From Pseudoxanthomonas dokdonensis (GTDB taxonomy: Bacteria > Pseudomonadota > Gammaproteobacteria > Xanthomonadales > Xanthomonadaceae): a stretch of DNA of 64,000 nt. The stretch spans positions 107,998 to 171,997 of the forward strand of contig NZ_LDJL01000017.1 in assembly GCF_001431405.1 (NCBI RefSeq), written 5' to 3'. The position numbers were made by a program, and so were the translations under genes. Positions 8,528-18,412 of this stretch are shown here, in pieces; within the stretch, counting starts at the first letter, position 1; each line of letters opens with the position of its first letter. Below the pieces are notes generated by a model. It did not search any database, had not been told where the DNA came from, and worked only from the letters and a program-made list of their open reading frames with translations.

Positions 8528-10489
8528 ATGAGCCAGGCCGCCACGCCGCAACTCACTTTCCGTGCCGTCGTGCTGGCCATCGTGCTGGCGATGGTGCTGG
8601 CTGCCGCCAACGCCTACCTGGGCCTGTTTGCCGGCCTGACCATCGCCACCGCGATTCCGGCGGCGGTGGTGTCGATGGGCATCCTGCGCCTGCTCGGCGG
8701 CGGCACCATCCTCGAAAACAACATCGTCCAGACCGGCGCCTCGGCCGGTTCCTCGATCGCCGCCGGGGTCATCTTCACCATCCCGGCGCTGGTCATCATG
8801 GGCTACTGGCCGGACTTCAAATACTGGTGGGTGCTGGGCATTGCCGGCCTCGGCGGGCTGCTTGGGGTACTGTTCTCGGTGCCGCTGCGGCGCTCGATGA
8901 TCGTCGAGGACCCGCTGCCGTTCCCGGAAGGCAAGGCCGCGGCCGAAGTGTTGAAGGCCGGCGACAATCCCGGTCCGGGGCTGAAGATCCTGGCCTTGTC
9001 CGGGGCCATCGGCGCACTGGTCAAGCTGGGCGCGGCCAGTGGCCTGAAAATGATTCCCGACGCCTGGGCCCAGGCCGCCTACCTGGGCAGCGGCCGGGTC
9101 ATCGGCTACATCGGCACCAACCTGTCGCCGGCGCTGCTGGGGGTGGGCTATATCGTTGGTCTCAACGTTGGCATCGTGGTCCTGTCCGGCGCGGTGTTGT
9201 CCTGGCATATCGCCATTCCGCTGTACCACGCGTTCTTCCTTGGCAGCGACCCGGCGTTGGCGCAGAGCATCGCCACCGCGCCGGCTGCTGACGCGGCGTT
9301 TGCCATCTGGGGCGCCAAAATCCGTTATCTCGGTGTCGGCACCATGCTGGTCGGCGGCGTCTGGACGCTGTTCTCGCTGCGCAATTCGCTGGTGTCGGGG
9401 ATCAAGAGCGGTTTTGCCGCCGCCCGCAAGAGCACCGGCAAGGTCGAGATTGCCGAGACCGAACGCGACCTGCCGATGAAGTGGATGCTGATCGCGCTGG
9501 TCGCCTTCGTGGTCCCGCTGTGGGCGCTGTACCATGCCATCGTCGGCCTGTGGGGCGTCAGCCTGACCATGACCGTGATCATGATCGTCGCCGGTTTCCT
9601 GTTCGTATCGGTTTCCGGTTACCTGGCCGGCCTGATTGGCTCATCCAACAATCCGGTCTCCGGCATCACCATTTCCACCATCCTGTTCGCTTCTGCGGTG
9701 CTGGTGCTGTTGCTCGGCCGTGACTCGCCGATTGGCGCGGTGGCCGCAATCATGATCGGCGCAGTGGTGTGCTGCGCCGCGGCGGTCGGCGGTGACAACC
9801 TGCAGGATCTGAAAGCCGGCTACCTGGTCGGCGCCACTCCCTGGAAGCAGCAGCTGATGCTGGCCATCGGCGCGTTCTCATGCGCGTTGATCATGGCCCC
9901 GGTGCTCAACCTGCTGGCCCATGCCTACGGCATCGGCGCGGCCACCCCGGAACACCCGCAATCGCTGGCGGCGCCACAGGCGACCTTGATGGCCTCGGTT
10001 GCCAAAGGCCTGTTTGGCGGTCAATTGCCCTGGAACATGATTGCCGTCGGTGGCGTCATCGGCGCGGTCATCATCGCCATCGACGAATGGCTGAAGTCGC
10101 GCGGCGCCCGTTTCCGGGTGCCGGTGCTGGCCGCGGCCATCGGTATTTACCTGCCGCTGGAGCTGATGGTGCCGATTTTCCTCGGTGGCCTGATCGCCCA
10201 CCTGGTCGAGCGCTACCACAAGGTCAAGGCCGACGACGAGGAAGCCCGCGACCGCGTGCATCGTCCGGGCGTGCTGTTCTCGGCCGGCCTGATCACCGGT
10301 GAAGCGCTGATGGGCATCGCCATCGCGATTCCGATCGTGGTCTCGGCCAATGCCGACGTGCTGGCACTGCCCGAGTCGTTCCATTTCAACCAGTGGATCG
10401 GCCTGCTGGTGCTGGCGGTGGTCGGCTGGCTGCTGTACCGGACCGGGCGCAAGGGCGAGGTCGCGGCCAAGCCGCCGGCCGGCGGCTGA
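8528..10489 (+). CDS. OPT family oligopeptide transporter
   Basis: Integral membrane transporter of the oligopeptide transporter (OPT) family, 653 residues with roughly 15-16 hydrophobic segments. Conserved early features are LAAANAYLGLFAGLTIATAIP and NNIVQTGASAGSSIAAG. The chosen ATG opens MSQAATPQLTFRAVVLA; a more upstream ATG (10 codons earlier) lacks conservation-like features. Some OPT members move metal-chelates instead of peptides, so the substrate is uncertain. The neighbouring POT permease and S9 peptidase favour peptides (inference). Confidence 0.92.
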   Translation: MSQAATPQLTFRAVVLAIVLAMVLAAANAYLGLFAGLTIATAIPAAVVSMGILRLLGGGTILENNIVQTGASAGSSIAAGVIFTIPALVIMGYWPDFKYWWVLGIAGLGGLLGVLFSVPLRRSMIVEDPLPFPEGKAAAEVLKAGDNPGPGLKILALSGAIGALVKLGAASGLKMIPDAWAQAAYLGSGRVIGYIGTNLSPALLGVGYIVGLNVGIVVLSGAVLSWHIAIPLYHAFFLGSDPALAQSIATAPAADAAFAIWGAKIRYLGVGTMLVGGVWTLFSLRNSLVSGIKSGFAAARKSTGKVEIAETERDLPMKWMLIALVAFVVPLWALYHAIVGLWGVSLTMTVIMIVAGFLFVSVSGYLAGLIGSSNNPVSGITISTILFASAVLVLLLGRDSPIGAVAAIMIGAVVCCAAAVGGDNLQDLKAGYLVGATPWKQQLMLAIGAFSCALIMAPVLNLLAHAYGIGAATPEHPQSLAAPQATLMASVAKGLFGGQLPWNMIAVGGVIGAVIIAIDEWLKSRGARFRVPVLAAAIGIYLPLELMVPIFLGGLIAHLVERYHKVKADDEEARDRVHRPGVLFSAGLITGEALMGIAIAIPIVVSANADVLALPESFHFNQWIGLLVLAVVGWLLYRTGRKGEVAAKPPAGG

Positions 10490-10589
10490 CGCCCGCCCGC
10501 CGGCAGTGCTGAGCGGGGCATGACTTCATGCCTTTGCGCTGGATGTCGATTGCGGCCTAACATCGGGGTTTCTTTTGCCGGAGCCCCGG

Positions 10590-12653
10590 ATGAACCTGCG
10601 TTTTGCCCTGCTGCCCCTCTGCCTGCTGGCCAGCGTGCCGGCACTCGCTGCCAATCGCGGCCTGGATGTCCGCGACATGGTGGCGCTGGACCGCTACTCC
10701 TCGCCAGTGCTGTCGCCGGATGGCAGCCAGCTGGTGTTCGCCAAGCGGGTGATGGACCAGGCCCGGACCAAGGCCAGCACCAGCCTGTGGCGCCGGAACC
10801 TGCTGACCCGCGACCAGCGCCCGCCCAGCCGGCTGACCCCGGACGGCTGGAACGTCAATTCACCGTCGTTCTCGGCCGATGGCAAGACCGTGTACTTCCT
10901 CAGCAGCCAGTCCGGCAGCCAGCAGCTGTATGCAATGCCGGCCGAAGGTGGCAAGCCGCGCCAGCTGACCGACATCGCGCTGGACGTGGGCAGCTACAAA
11001 ATTTCGCCGGACGATGGCCGCATCGCGTTCACCGTCGACACGTTCGCCGACTGCGGCGCCGACTTCGCCTGCAGCAAGAAGAAGCTGGATGACACCGAAG
11101 CCTCGCCGGCCACCGGGGTCGTCTTCGACCAGTTGTTCGTGCGCCACTGGGATACCTGGAACGATGGCCGCCGCAGCCGCCTGTACGTGGCCGACATGCC
11201 GGCCGGCAAGGCCATGGCCAAGGCCGCGACCGGGCTGAGCCAGGCCCTGGTCGGCGATCTGCCGTCCAAGCCGTTTGGCGATGACAGCGAATACACCTGG
11301 GCACCGGACGGTGCGTCGCTGGTGGCCAGCGTGCGGGTGGCCGACAAGAGCGAGCCGTGGTCGACCAACTTCGACCTGTACCAGCTCGCCATCGATGGCA
11401 AGAGCGCACCGAAGAACCTGACCGCCTCCAATCCGGCCTGGGATACCGGTCCGGTATTCAGCGCCGATGGCAAAACCCTGTACTACCGGGCGATGAAGCG
11501 TCCGGGTTTCGAGGCTGATCGCTTTGCCCTGATGGCGTTGGACCTGGCCAGCGGCAACAGCCGCGAGATCGCCGCCGACTGGGATCGCTCGGCCGACGGC
11601 ATCACCCTGGCCGACGATGGCAACAGCATCTACACCACCGCCCAGGACCTGGGCGAGCACCCGTTGTTCAAGGTCGACATCGCCAGCGGCGCGGTACAGA
11701 AGATCATCGGTGACGGCAGCGTCTCCAGCATCGACATCGCCGGCGACACGCTGGCCCTGTCGCGCAATTCGTTGACCAGCGGCGACCAGCTGTTCACCAC
11801 CACCCTGGCCGGGCAGCCGCTGCGTGCGATCACCCCCAGCGCCGGCGAGATGCTGCCGGAGGTCAAGTTCGGCGACTTCGAGCAGTTTTCATTCAAGGGC
11901 TGGAACAACGAAACCGTGCACGGCTACGTGGTCAAGCCCTGGAACTACCAGGAGGGCAAGACCTATCCGGTGGCGTTCCTGGTCCACGGCGGCCCGCAGG
12001 GCAGCTTCGGCAATGGCTGGAGCTACCGCTGGAATCCGCAGACCTATGCCGGCCAGGGCTACGCGGTGGTGATGATCGATTTCCACGGCTCCACCGGCTA
12101 TGGCCAGGCGTTCACCGATGCCATCAGCCAGCACTGGGGCGACCGGCCGCTGGAAGATCTGCAGAAGGGCTGGGCCGCGGCGCAGCAGCAGTACCGGTTC
12201 CTGGATGGCGACAAGGCCTGCGCACTGGGCGCCAGCTACGGTGGCTACATGGTCTACTGGATGGCCGGCAAATGGAACAAACCGTGGAAATGCCTTGTCG
12301 ACCACGATGGCGTATTCGACAACCGGATGATGGGTTACAGCACCGAGGAACTGTGGTTCAGCGAGTGGGAAAACGGTGGCACCCCGTACGAGAACCCGGA
12401 AGGCTACGAGAAGTTCAATCCGGCACTGCACGTGGACCAGTGGAAAGTACCGATGCTGGTCATCCATGGACAGATGGATTTCCGCATTCCGGTCGAGCAG
12501 GGCCTGGCCGCATTCAGCGCGCTGCAACGCAAGGGCATCGAATCCAAGTTGCTGTATTTCCCCGACGAGAATCATTGGGTGCTCAAGCCGCAGAACAGCA
12601 TCCTGTGGCATGACACCGTCAACGACTGGTTGAAGCAACACATCGGCGAGTAA
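10590..12653 (+). CDS. Secreted S9 family dipeptidyl/acylaminoacyl peptidase
   Basis: Third exported S9 peptidase of the window, 687 residues, belonging to a different subgroup from the tandem pair. The signal peptide MNLRFALLPLCLLASVPALA is followed by WD40-like PD40 propeller repeats (SPVLSPDGSQLVF, SPSFSADGKTVYF, GPVFSADGKTLYY). The hydrolase domain carries Ser549 in GASYGGY, Asp630 in GQMDFRIP and His662 in ENHWVL. The start is the ATG after CCGGAGCC. It is followed by a strong terminator, so it ends its transcript. Likely role: release of short peptides for the neighbouring transporters. Confidence 0.94.
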   Translation: MNLRFALLPLCLLASVPALAANRGLDVRDMVALDRYSSPVLSPDGSQLVFAKRVMDQARTKASTSLWRRNLLTRDQRPPSRLTPDGWNVNSPSFSADGKTVYFLSSQSGSQQLYAMPAEGGKPRQLTDIALDVGSYKISPDDGRIAFTVDTFADCGADFACSKKKLDDTEASPATGVVFDQLFVRHWDTWNDGRRSRLYVADMPAGKAMAKAATGLSQALVGDLPSKPFGDDSEYTWAPDGASLVASVRVADKSEPWSTNFDLYQLAIDGKSAPKNLTASNPAWDTGPVFSADGKTLYYRAMKRPGFEADRFALMALDLASGNSREIAADWDRSADGITLADDGNSIYTTAQDLGEHPLFKVDIASGAVQKIIGDGSVSSIDIAGDTLALSRNSLTSGDQLFTTTLAGQPLRAITPSAGEMLPEVKFGDFEQFSFKGWNNETVHGYVVKPWNYQEGKTYPVAFLVHGGPQGSFGNGWSYRWNPQTYAGQGYAVVMIDFHGSTGYGQAFTDAISQHWGDRPLEDLQKGWAAAQQQYRFLDGDKACALGASYGGYMVYWMAGKWNKPWKCLVDHDGVFDNRMMGYSTEELWFSEWENGGTPYENPEGYEKFNPALHVDQWKVPMLVIHGQMDFRIPVEQGLAAFSALQRKGIESKLLYFPDENHWVLKPQNSILWHDTVNDWLKQHIGE

Positions 12654-12663
12654 GTTGTGTGAT

Positions 12664-12694
12664 GGCACGCCACCGCGGTGGCGTGCCTTTTTTT
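12664..12694 (+). terminator. Intrinsic terminator after the S9 peptidase
   Basis: GGCACGCCACC pairs with GGTGGCGTGCC around a two-base centre and runs straight into seven T residues. It is a canonical rho-independent terminator, only a few bases upstream of the ribosome-binding site of the next gene. Confidence 0.92.
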
Positions 12695-12712
12695 CATCCG
12701 GAGGGGATGCCG

Positions 12713-13969
12713 ATGGCGATTGCCGAAACCAGCCAGGCGCTGATTACCAATGACAAAGTGGTGTTCGGCCTGCTGGCCGCCACCCTGGGCTTCGTGTTCT
12801 GGAGCTCCTCGCGGCCAACTGGCCTGTGGCAGCGTTTCTACACCTTCGTACCGTCGATCGTACTGTGTTACCTGCTGCCGGCGGCCTACAACACCTTCGG
12901 CCTGATCGATGGCCACGCCTCGGGCCTGTACCCGATGGCGCGCGACTACCTGCTGCCGGCGGCGCTGGTGCTGTTCTGCCTGTCGATGGACGTCAAGGGC
13001 ATCATCCGCCTGGGACCGAAGGCGATGATCATGTTCGTGGTCGGTACCCTCGGCGTCATGGTCGGTGCCTGGGTCGCATTCGAGGCGATGAAGGTCATCC
13101 ACCCGGCCACCGTGGCTGGCGAGACCTGGCGTGGCATGACCACGATCGCCGGCAGCTGGATCGGCGGTGGCGCCAACCAGGCGGCAATGAAGGAAGTATT
13201 CGAAGTCGACGCGACCCTGTTCGGACAGTTTGCCGCCGTCGACGTGCTGGTCGCCTATGTGTGGATGGCGGTGCTGTTGTTCATGGCCTCGCGGGCCCCG
13301 GCGATTGATCGCTGGAACAAGGCCGACACCAGCGCCATCGAAGACCTGAAGCAGCGTATCGAAAGCTACCAGGCCCAGCATTCGCGCATTCCGACGCTGA
13401 CCGATTTGATCCTGATCCTGGCCATCGGCTTCGGCTTCACCAGCCTGGCGCACTTCCTGGCCGAGCCGCTGGTGGCGTGGATCACCTCACTGCCGGCCGA
13501 GTGGCGCCTGCGCGATTACAGCCTGGATTCACTGTTTTTCTGGCTGGTGATCCTGGCGACCACCTTTGGCGTGGCACTGAGCTTCACCCGCGCCCGTGAA
13601 CTGGAAGGCGCCGGTGCTTCCAAATTCGGCTCGGTGATGCTGTACGTGCTGATCGCCGCGATCGGCATGCAGATGGATCTGAAGTCGCTGGCCGACAAGC
13701 CGCTGCTGTTGCTGCTTGGCTTGATCTGGATCTGCGTGCATGCGGCGGTGATGTTGCTGGTGGCGAGGTTGATTCGCGCACCGGTGTTCTTCATGGCGGT
13801 TGGTTCGCAGGCCAATATCGGCGGCGCTGCCAGCGCGCCGGTGGTGGCCAGTGCATTCCATCCGGCGCTGGCACCGGTCGGTGTGCTGCTCGGCGTCTGT
13901 GGTTACGCGCTGGGCACCTACGGCGCGTACATCACCGGCATCGTGCTGCGGATGCTGGCCGGCGGTTGA
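12713..13969 (+). CDS. DUF819 family membrane protein
   Basis: Polytopic membrane protein of the DUF819 (YjcL-like) family, function unproven. It has 418 residues with around ten hydrophobic segments. Two glycine-rich segments stand out, GSWIGGGANQAAMKE and GSQANIGGAASAPVVA, which look like the paired inverted-repeat motifs of transporters (inference). Two ATGs lie close together; the second is preferred because GGAGGGG sits about 6 bases before it and touches the first. A terminator lies just upstream, so the gene needs its own promoter or read-through. Confidence 0.85.
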   Translation: MAIAETSQALITNDKVVFGLLAATLGFVFWSSSRPTGLWQRFYTFVPSIVLCYLLPAAYNTFGLIDGHASGLYPMARDYLLPAALVLFCLSMDVKGIIRLGPKAMIMFVVGTLGVMVGAWVAFEAMKVIHPATVAGETWRGMTTIAGSWIGGGANQAAMKEVFEVDATLFGQFAAVDVLVAYVWMAVLLFMASRAPAIDRWNKADTSAIEDLKQRIESYQAQHSRIPTLTDLILILAIGFGFTSLAHFLAEPLVAWITSLPAEWRLRDYSLDSLFFWLVILATTFGVALSFTRARELEGAGASKFGSVMLYVLIAAIGMQMDLKSLADKPLLLLLGLIWICVHAAVMLLVARLIRAPVFFMAVGSQANIGGAASAPVVASAFHPALAPVGVLLGVCGYALGTYGAYITGIVLRMLAGG

Positions 13970-14047
13970 TCATCGCCACGCTGTATCGAACGCAGCAGCG
14001 GGCGCGATGGCAGCGTCCATCGCGTCCGCTGATGGCAGCGTCGTCAG

Positions 14048-17000
14048 CTAGCTCTTGCCCAGCGTCAGCAACAGGGCCTTGGCGGCATTGAAGCGATCCG
14101 GCGCTTCCGGCAGTGGCACCTTGATCCGCAGTTTGTCGGGACCGTCCATTGAATACAGCTTCGGCTGCTTCTGGATCATCTGGATGATCGCCATCGGATC
14201 GATGTCGGGTTTGCTTTCGAAGACGATGCGGCCGCCATTCTCACCCAGTTCCAGCTTGCGCAGGCCCAGCGCGGTGGCGTCGAGCTTCAGTTCGGCGGTG
14301 GCGAACAGATATTTGACCGGGTCCGGCAGGATGCCGAAGCGATCAATCATTTCCACCTGCAGGTCACGCAGCTCATCGCTGTCGCGGGCGCTGCTGATGC
14401 GCTTGTACAGGGTCAGGCGGGTGTGCACGTCGGGCAGGTAGTCGTCCGGGATCAATGCCGGCACATGCAGTTCGACTTCGGCGCCGCGGTGTTCCTGGCC
14501 GGCATCGACATCCGGCAGTTTGCCCTGCTTGATACTGCGCACCGCGCGTTCCAGCAGCTCGGTGTACAGGCTGAAGCCGATCTCGGCCATCTGTCCGCTC
14601 TGGTCCTCGCCGAGCAGTTCACCGGCGCCGCGGATTTCCAGATCGTGGGTGGCCAGGGTGAAACCGGCGCCCAGTTCGTCCATCGAGGCAATCGCTTCCA
14701 GCCGGCGCTGCGCATCGGCGGTGATGCTGCGTTTGTCCGGCACCACCAGGTAGGCATAGGAGCGATGGTGGGAGCGACCGACGCGGCCGCGCAACTGGTG
14801 CAGCTGGGCCAGGCCGAAGCGGTCGGCGCGGTTGATGATGATGGTGTTGGCATTGGGAATATCGATGCCGGACTCGATGATGGTGGTGCACAACAACACG
14901 TTGAAGCGCTGTTTCTGGAACGACAGCATCACCTGTTCCAGTTCGCGCTCGGGCATCTGTCCGTGGGCCACGCCGATGCGTGCTTCCGGCACCAGTTCGG
15001 CCAGATCCCGCTGCATGCGGCCGATGCTCTCGACATCGTTGTGCAGGAAGTAGACCTGGCCACCACGCGCCAGCTCGCGCTGGAAGGCTTCGCGCAGCAG
15101 CGCGCCATCCCAGGGGGTGACGAAGGTCTGCACCGCCATCCGGTTGGCCGGCGGGGTGGCGATGATGCTCAGATCGCGCAGCCCGGCCATGGCCATGTTG
15201 AGGGTGCGCGGGATCGGGGTGGCGGTCAGGGTCAGCAGGTGGACGTTGGCGCGCATCGCCTTCAGCGCCTCCTTCTGGCGCACGCCGAAGCGTTGCTCCT
15301 CGTCGACGATGACCAGGCCCAGATCCTTGAACTTGACGTCGGGCTGCAACAGACGATGGGTGCCGACGATCACATCGATGCTGCCATCGGCGGCTTTTTC
15401 CAGTTCGGCCTTGATCTCCTTGTTGCTCTTGAAGCGCGACAGCACTTCCACCTTCAGTGGCCAGTCGGCGAAACGGTCACGGAAATTGCGGTAGTGCTGT
15501 TCGGCCAGCAATGTGGTCGGCACCAGCACCGCGACCTGCTTGCCGGCACTGGCGGCGGCGAACGCGGCGCGCACCGCGACTTCGGTCTTGCCGAAGCCGA
15601 CGTCGCCGCAGACCACCCGGTCCATCGGCTGGCTGCTGGCCAGATCCCGGATCACCGCCTCGATGGCGTGGTGCTGATCCGGGGTTTCCTCGAATGGGAA
15701 ACCAGCCGCGAACGGCTCGTACATCGCCCGGTCCAGTTGCAGCGCCAGCCCGGCGCGGGCCTGCCGGCGGGCCTGGATTTCCAGCAGTTCGGCGGCCACG
15801 TCGCGGACTTTCTCGGCCGCTTTCTTCTTGGCTTTGCTCCAGGCTTCGCCGCCGAGCGAATGCAGCGGCGCGGTTTCCACCGATGCGCCAGAATAGCGGC
15901 TGATCAGATGCAGCTGCGCGACCGGCACATACAGGCGGTCGCCCTTGGCGTATTCGATTTCCAGGTATTCGGCCGGGGTGCCGCCGGCTTCCAGCACCAC
16001 CAGCCCGCGGTAACGGCCAACACCGTGATCCTCGTGGACGATCGGCGCGCCTTCGCTGAGTTCGCCGAGGTCGCGGATGATCGCCTCCGGCTCGCGACCG
16101 GTGCGCTTGCGGCGATGCGCCTGGGTGGCGCGTTCGGGGAACAGCTGGCGCTCGGTCAGCACCGCGATCGCCGGCGCGTCCAGGGCAAAGCCGTCTTCCA
16201 GCGGCGCGACCGTGATCGCAAAGCGGTTGCCGGCCTCGTCACTGCTCAGGAAGGCGTTGAAGCCGGCTTGCGGCGCCGGGTGCAGGTTGGCGGCCTGCAG
16301 CACTTCCAGCAGCGCTTCGCGGCGGCCGGCCGAATCTGCGGCAATCAATACCTTGCCCGGGTAATGCTGCACGAACGAGGCCAGCGCATTGGCGGCCGGG
16401 CCGTCCTTGCTGGCGACCGGCAGCGGCGGCAGTGGTTGTTCCGGCAGGGCGTGGGCCTCGCCATGGCGCGGATGCTGCGGGCCGCATACCTCGACGCGCG
16501 GCATGCCGTTGAGGATTTCGCGCAGCCCATCCGGCGGCAGGTACAGCTCCTGCGGCGGCAGCAGCGGACGCTCGACATCATGGCGACGCTGTTCGTAACG
16601 GTTGAGGGTCTGCGCCCAGAATGCTTCGCTGGCCTCGCTGCTGCCATCGGCCAGCAGTGGCAGTGCGTCGGCGTCGAGATAATCGAACAGGGTCGCGGTC
16701 TGGTCGAAGAACAGCGGCAGGTAATACTCGACCCCGGCCGGCACCAGCCCGGACTTCAGATCCTGGTACAGCGCGCTGCGGCGGGTGTCGACGTCAAACC
16801 GTTCGCGCAGCAGCTTCATGGCCCGTTCGAGTGCCGCCTCGTCCAGCGGCACTTCGCGTCCGGGCAGCATCTGGATGGCGTCGGTCTTCTCCAGCGAGCG
16901 CTGGGTGTCCGGGTCGAATTCGCGGATCGAATCGATGCTGTCATCGAACAACTCGATCCGCAGCGGCGCCTGCGCGCCCATCGGGTAGACATCCAGCAGA

Positions 17001-17524
17001 CCGCCACGCACGGCGAAATCACCCGGGTCCTGGACCTGCGGCACGTGCCGGTAGCTGGCCGCCTCCAGCCGGCGCTTTTCGGCGTCGAAATCCAGGGTCT
17101 GGCCGACCGCGTAGTCGAAGCTGCCGCCGGCGATATGGCGCAGCGGCGGCAGCCGTTGCATCAGTGTCTGCACCGGCACGATGACGATGCCGCGCTTCAG
17201 CGTTGGCAGGCGATGCAGGGCCGCCAGCCGCTGCGAGATGATGTCCGGGTGCGGACTGAACTGGTCGTAGGCCAGGGTCTCCCAATCCGGGAACGGCACC
17301 ACCGGCAGGCTGGCATCGGCCCCGAGCAGGGTATGCAGATCGGCCTCCAGCTGGTGGGCATCGTGGTTGTCGCGGGCGACCACCAGCAGCGGCCCGGCAT
17401 GCGCGTCGGCGGCGCGGGCGATGAACCAGGCCAGCGCGCTCGGCGAGGCAGGGGCGCGCCACCAGGCACGGGGCTGGCCGCGCTTGGGCAGGGGAGGGCT
17501 GGGAAAATCGTTGGCTTGGGTCAT
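14048..17524 (-). CDS. mfd: Transcription-repair coupling factor
   Basis: ATP-dependent translocase that pushes stalled RNA polymerase off DNA lesions and recruits UvrA. It has 1158 residues, the standard length. Order: UvrB-like N-terminal region (LAWFIARAADAHAGPLLVV), RNA-polymerase interaction region around GVGRYRGLVVLE, helicase Walker A GDVGFGKT near residue 640, DEEQ box near 740 (VDEEQRFGVRQK), SATP-equivalent LTATPIPRT, motif VI region RGRVGRS, and the C-terminal regulatory domain (PDDYLPDVHTRLTLYKR). The start is taken at MTQANDFPSP; an ATG 18 codons upstream adds a stretch without family character. A very long antisense ORF on the plus strand is a codon-bias shadow. Confidence 0.97.
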   Translation of the reverse strand: MTQANDFPSPPLPKRGQPRAWWRAPASPSALAWFIARAADAHAGPLLVVARDNHDAHQLEADLHTLLGADASLPVVPFPDWETLAYDQFSPHPDIISQRLAALHRLPTLKRGIVIVPVQTLMQRLPPLRHIAGGSFDYAVGQTLDFDAEKRRLEAASYRHVPQVQDPGDFAVRGGLLDVYPMGAQAPLRIELFDDSIDSIREFDPDTQRSLEKTDAIQMLPGREVPLDEAALERAMKLLRERFDVDTRRSALYQDLKSGLVPAGVEYYLPLFFDQTATLFDYLDADALPLLADGSSEASEAFWAQTLNRYEQRRHDVERPLLPPQELYLPPDGLREILNGMPRVEVCGPQHPRHGEAHALPEQPLPPLPVASKDGPAANALASFVQHYPGKVLIAADSAGRREALLEVLQAANLHPAPQAGFNAFLSSDEAGNRFAITVAPLEDGFALDAPAIAVLTERQLFPERATQAHRRKRTGREPEAIIRDLGELSEGAPIVHEDHGVGRYRGLVVLEAGGTPAEYLEIEYAKGDRLYVPVAQLHLISRYSGASVETAPLHSLGGEAWSKAKKKAAEKVRDVAAELLEIQARRQARAGLALQLDRAMYEPFAAGFPFEETPDQHHAIEAVIRDLASSQPMDRVVCGDVGFGKTEVAVRAAFAAASAGKQVAVLVPTTLLAEQHYRNFRDRFADWPLKVEVLSRFKSNKEIKAELEKAADGSIDVIVGTHRLLQPDVKFKDLGLVIVDEEQRFGVRQKEALKAMRANVHLLTLTATPIPRTLNMAMAGLRDLSIIATPPANRMAVQTFVTPWDGALLREAFQRELARGGQVYFLHNDVESIGRMQRDLAELVPEARIGVAHGQMPERELEQVMLSFQKQRFNVLLCTTIIESGIDIPNANTIIINRADRFGLAQLHQLRGRVGRSHHRSYAYLVVPDKRSITADAQRRLEAIASMDELGAGFTLATHDLEIRGAGELLGEDQSGQMAEIGFSLYTELLERAVRSIKQGKLPDVDAGQEHRGAEVELHVPALIPDDYLPDVHTRLTLYKRISSARDSDELRDLQVEMIDRFGILPDPVKYLFATAELKLDATALGLRKLELGENGGRIVFESKPDIDPMAIIQMIQKQPKLYSMDGPDKLRIKVPLPEAPDRFNAAKALLLTLGKS

Positions 17525-17772
17525 GTCAGGGCAAATGGACGACAGCGCCGGCGAGCCGTGGCCCGCAGCGCAGAACAATGGGTGGGCAGTTTAACGCTGT
17601 TGCGGTAACCGGTTGGTGGATGCGCGATGGCGCTGCCGGAGGCAAAGACAGGTGCAGGCCGCAACGCGCAATACGCGCAGGCACGTTGGCCAGGCGGGCC
17701 TGAGCGCCAAGGCATCGGACACTGGCGAGGGTCAATTCCGGATGGGCACGCGGCGCCCGGCGACAGGTGTGT

Positions 17773-18321
17773 TTACGCGCCTTCGTTCAAGTCCAGCACG
17801 ACCCGCACCAGGCCAGGTGTGTCCAGCTCGCGCACGCGCTTGAATCCCAGCGATTGCGCCAGTTGCAGCATCGGCAGGTTGCTGTCCAGCACGTCGCCAT
17901 ACAGGCGGTCGAGCTTCTTGGAGCGGGCCCATTTGACCAGTTTGCGCATCAGATGACGGCCGAGGCCCTGGCCGGCGATGAAATGGCTGACCAGGATGGC
18001 GAATTCGGCATCGCGGGTCCGCGGCGAGATCGAGGCACGGGCCACGGCGCCGACCAGGGCTTCACCCGGTGGCAACGGCTCGGCACCAACCAGCGCGAAC
18101 TCGGTCTGCGGATCCGGTTGCGCCAGCCGTTGCGCCATTTCCGGGGTCAGTTCCTTGATCGCATACAGGAAGCGCTGGCGGATTTCGTCCGGGCCCAGCA
18201 GGCTGAAGGCGCCCTGGATGGGGCCGGCGTCTTCCGGGCGAATCGGGCGGATCAACAGCTCACGGCCGCTGGGAAGGCGGAAATGCTCATGCCAGGGTGG
18301 GAGGCGTTTGGGAGCGGTCAT
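17773..18321 (-). CDS. GNAT family N-acetyltransferase
   Basis: Small acetyltransferase of 182 residues. It opens with the pattern R-x-L-L-I-R-P-I-R-P-E-D, typical of the GNAT domain also found at the C-terminus of protein lysine acetyltransferase (Pat-like) fusions. The acetyl-CoA-binding segment reads GQGLGRHLMRKLVKWA near residue 120, followed by LYGDVLDSNLPMLQLAQSLGF. No fused regulatory or CoA-ligase domain is present. The acceptor is unknown. About 250 bp separate it from mfd with nothing recognisable between; both are on the minus strand, this gene upstream. Confidence 0.85.
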   Translation of the reverse strand: MTAPKRLPPWHEHFRLPSGRELLIRPIRPEDAGPIQGAFSLLGPDEIRQRFLYAIKELTPEMAQRLAQPDPQTEFALVGAEPLPPGEALVGAVARASISPRTRDAEFAILVSHFIAGQGLGRHLMRKLVKWARSKKLDRLYGDVLDSNLPMLQLAQSLGFKRVRELDTPGLVRVVLDLNEGA

Positions 18322-18412
18322 TGGGTCATGTTCGCACGAAAGTTAATCGTGATGGAGTGAATACCTGGCGAGGGCTGCTGGCGGGTTCAGTTGGGGTACG
18401 CCCGGCAGGCCA

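Noticed and set aside
13970..14047. Terminator between DUF819 and mfd (GCGATGG/CCATCGC hairpin and repeated GATGGCAGCGTC)
   Set aside because: The stem is short and no T-run follows on either strand; not strong enough to list.
14423..17608. 1061-codon open frame on the plus strand opposite mfd
   Set aside because: The minus-strand frame is unmistakable Mfd with all motifs. The antisense frame is a by-product of GC-rich third positions, has low-complexity Gln/His/Arg-rich translation and no family feature.
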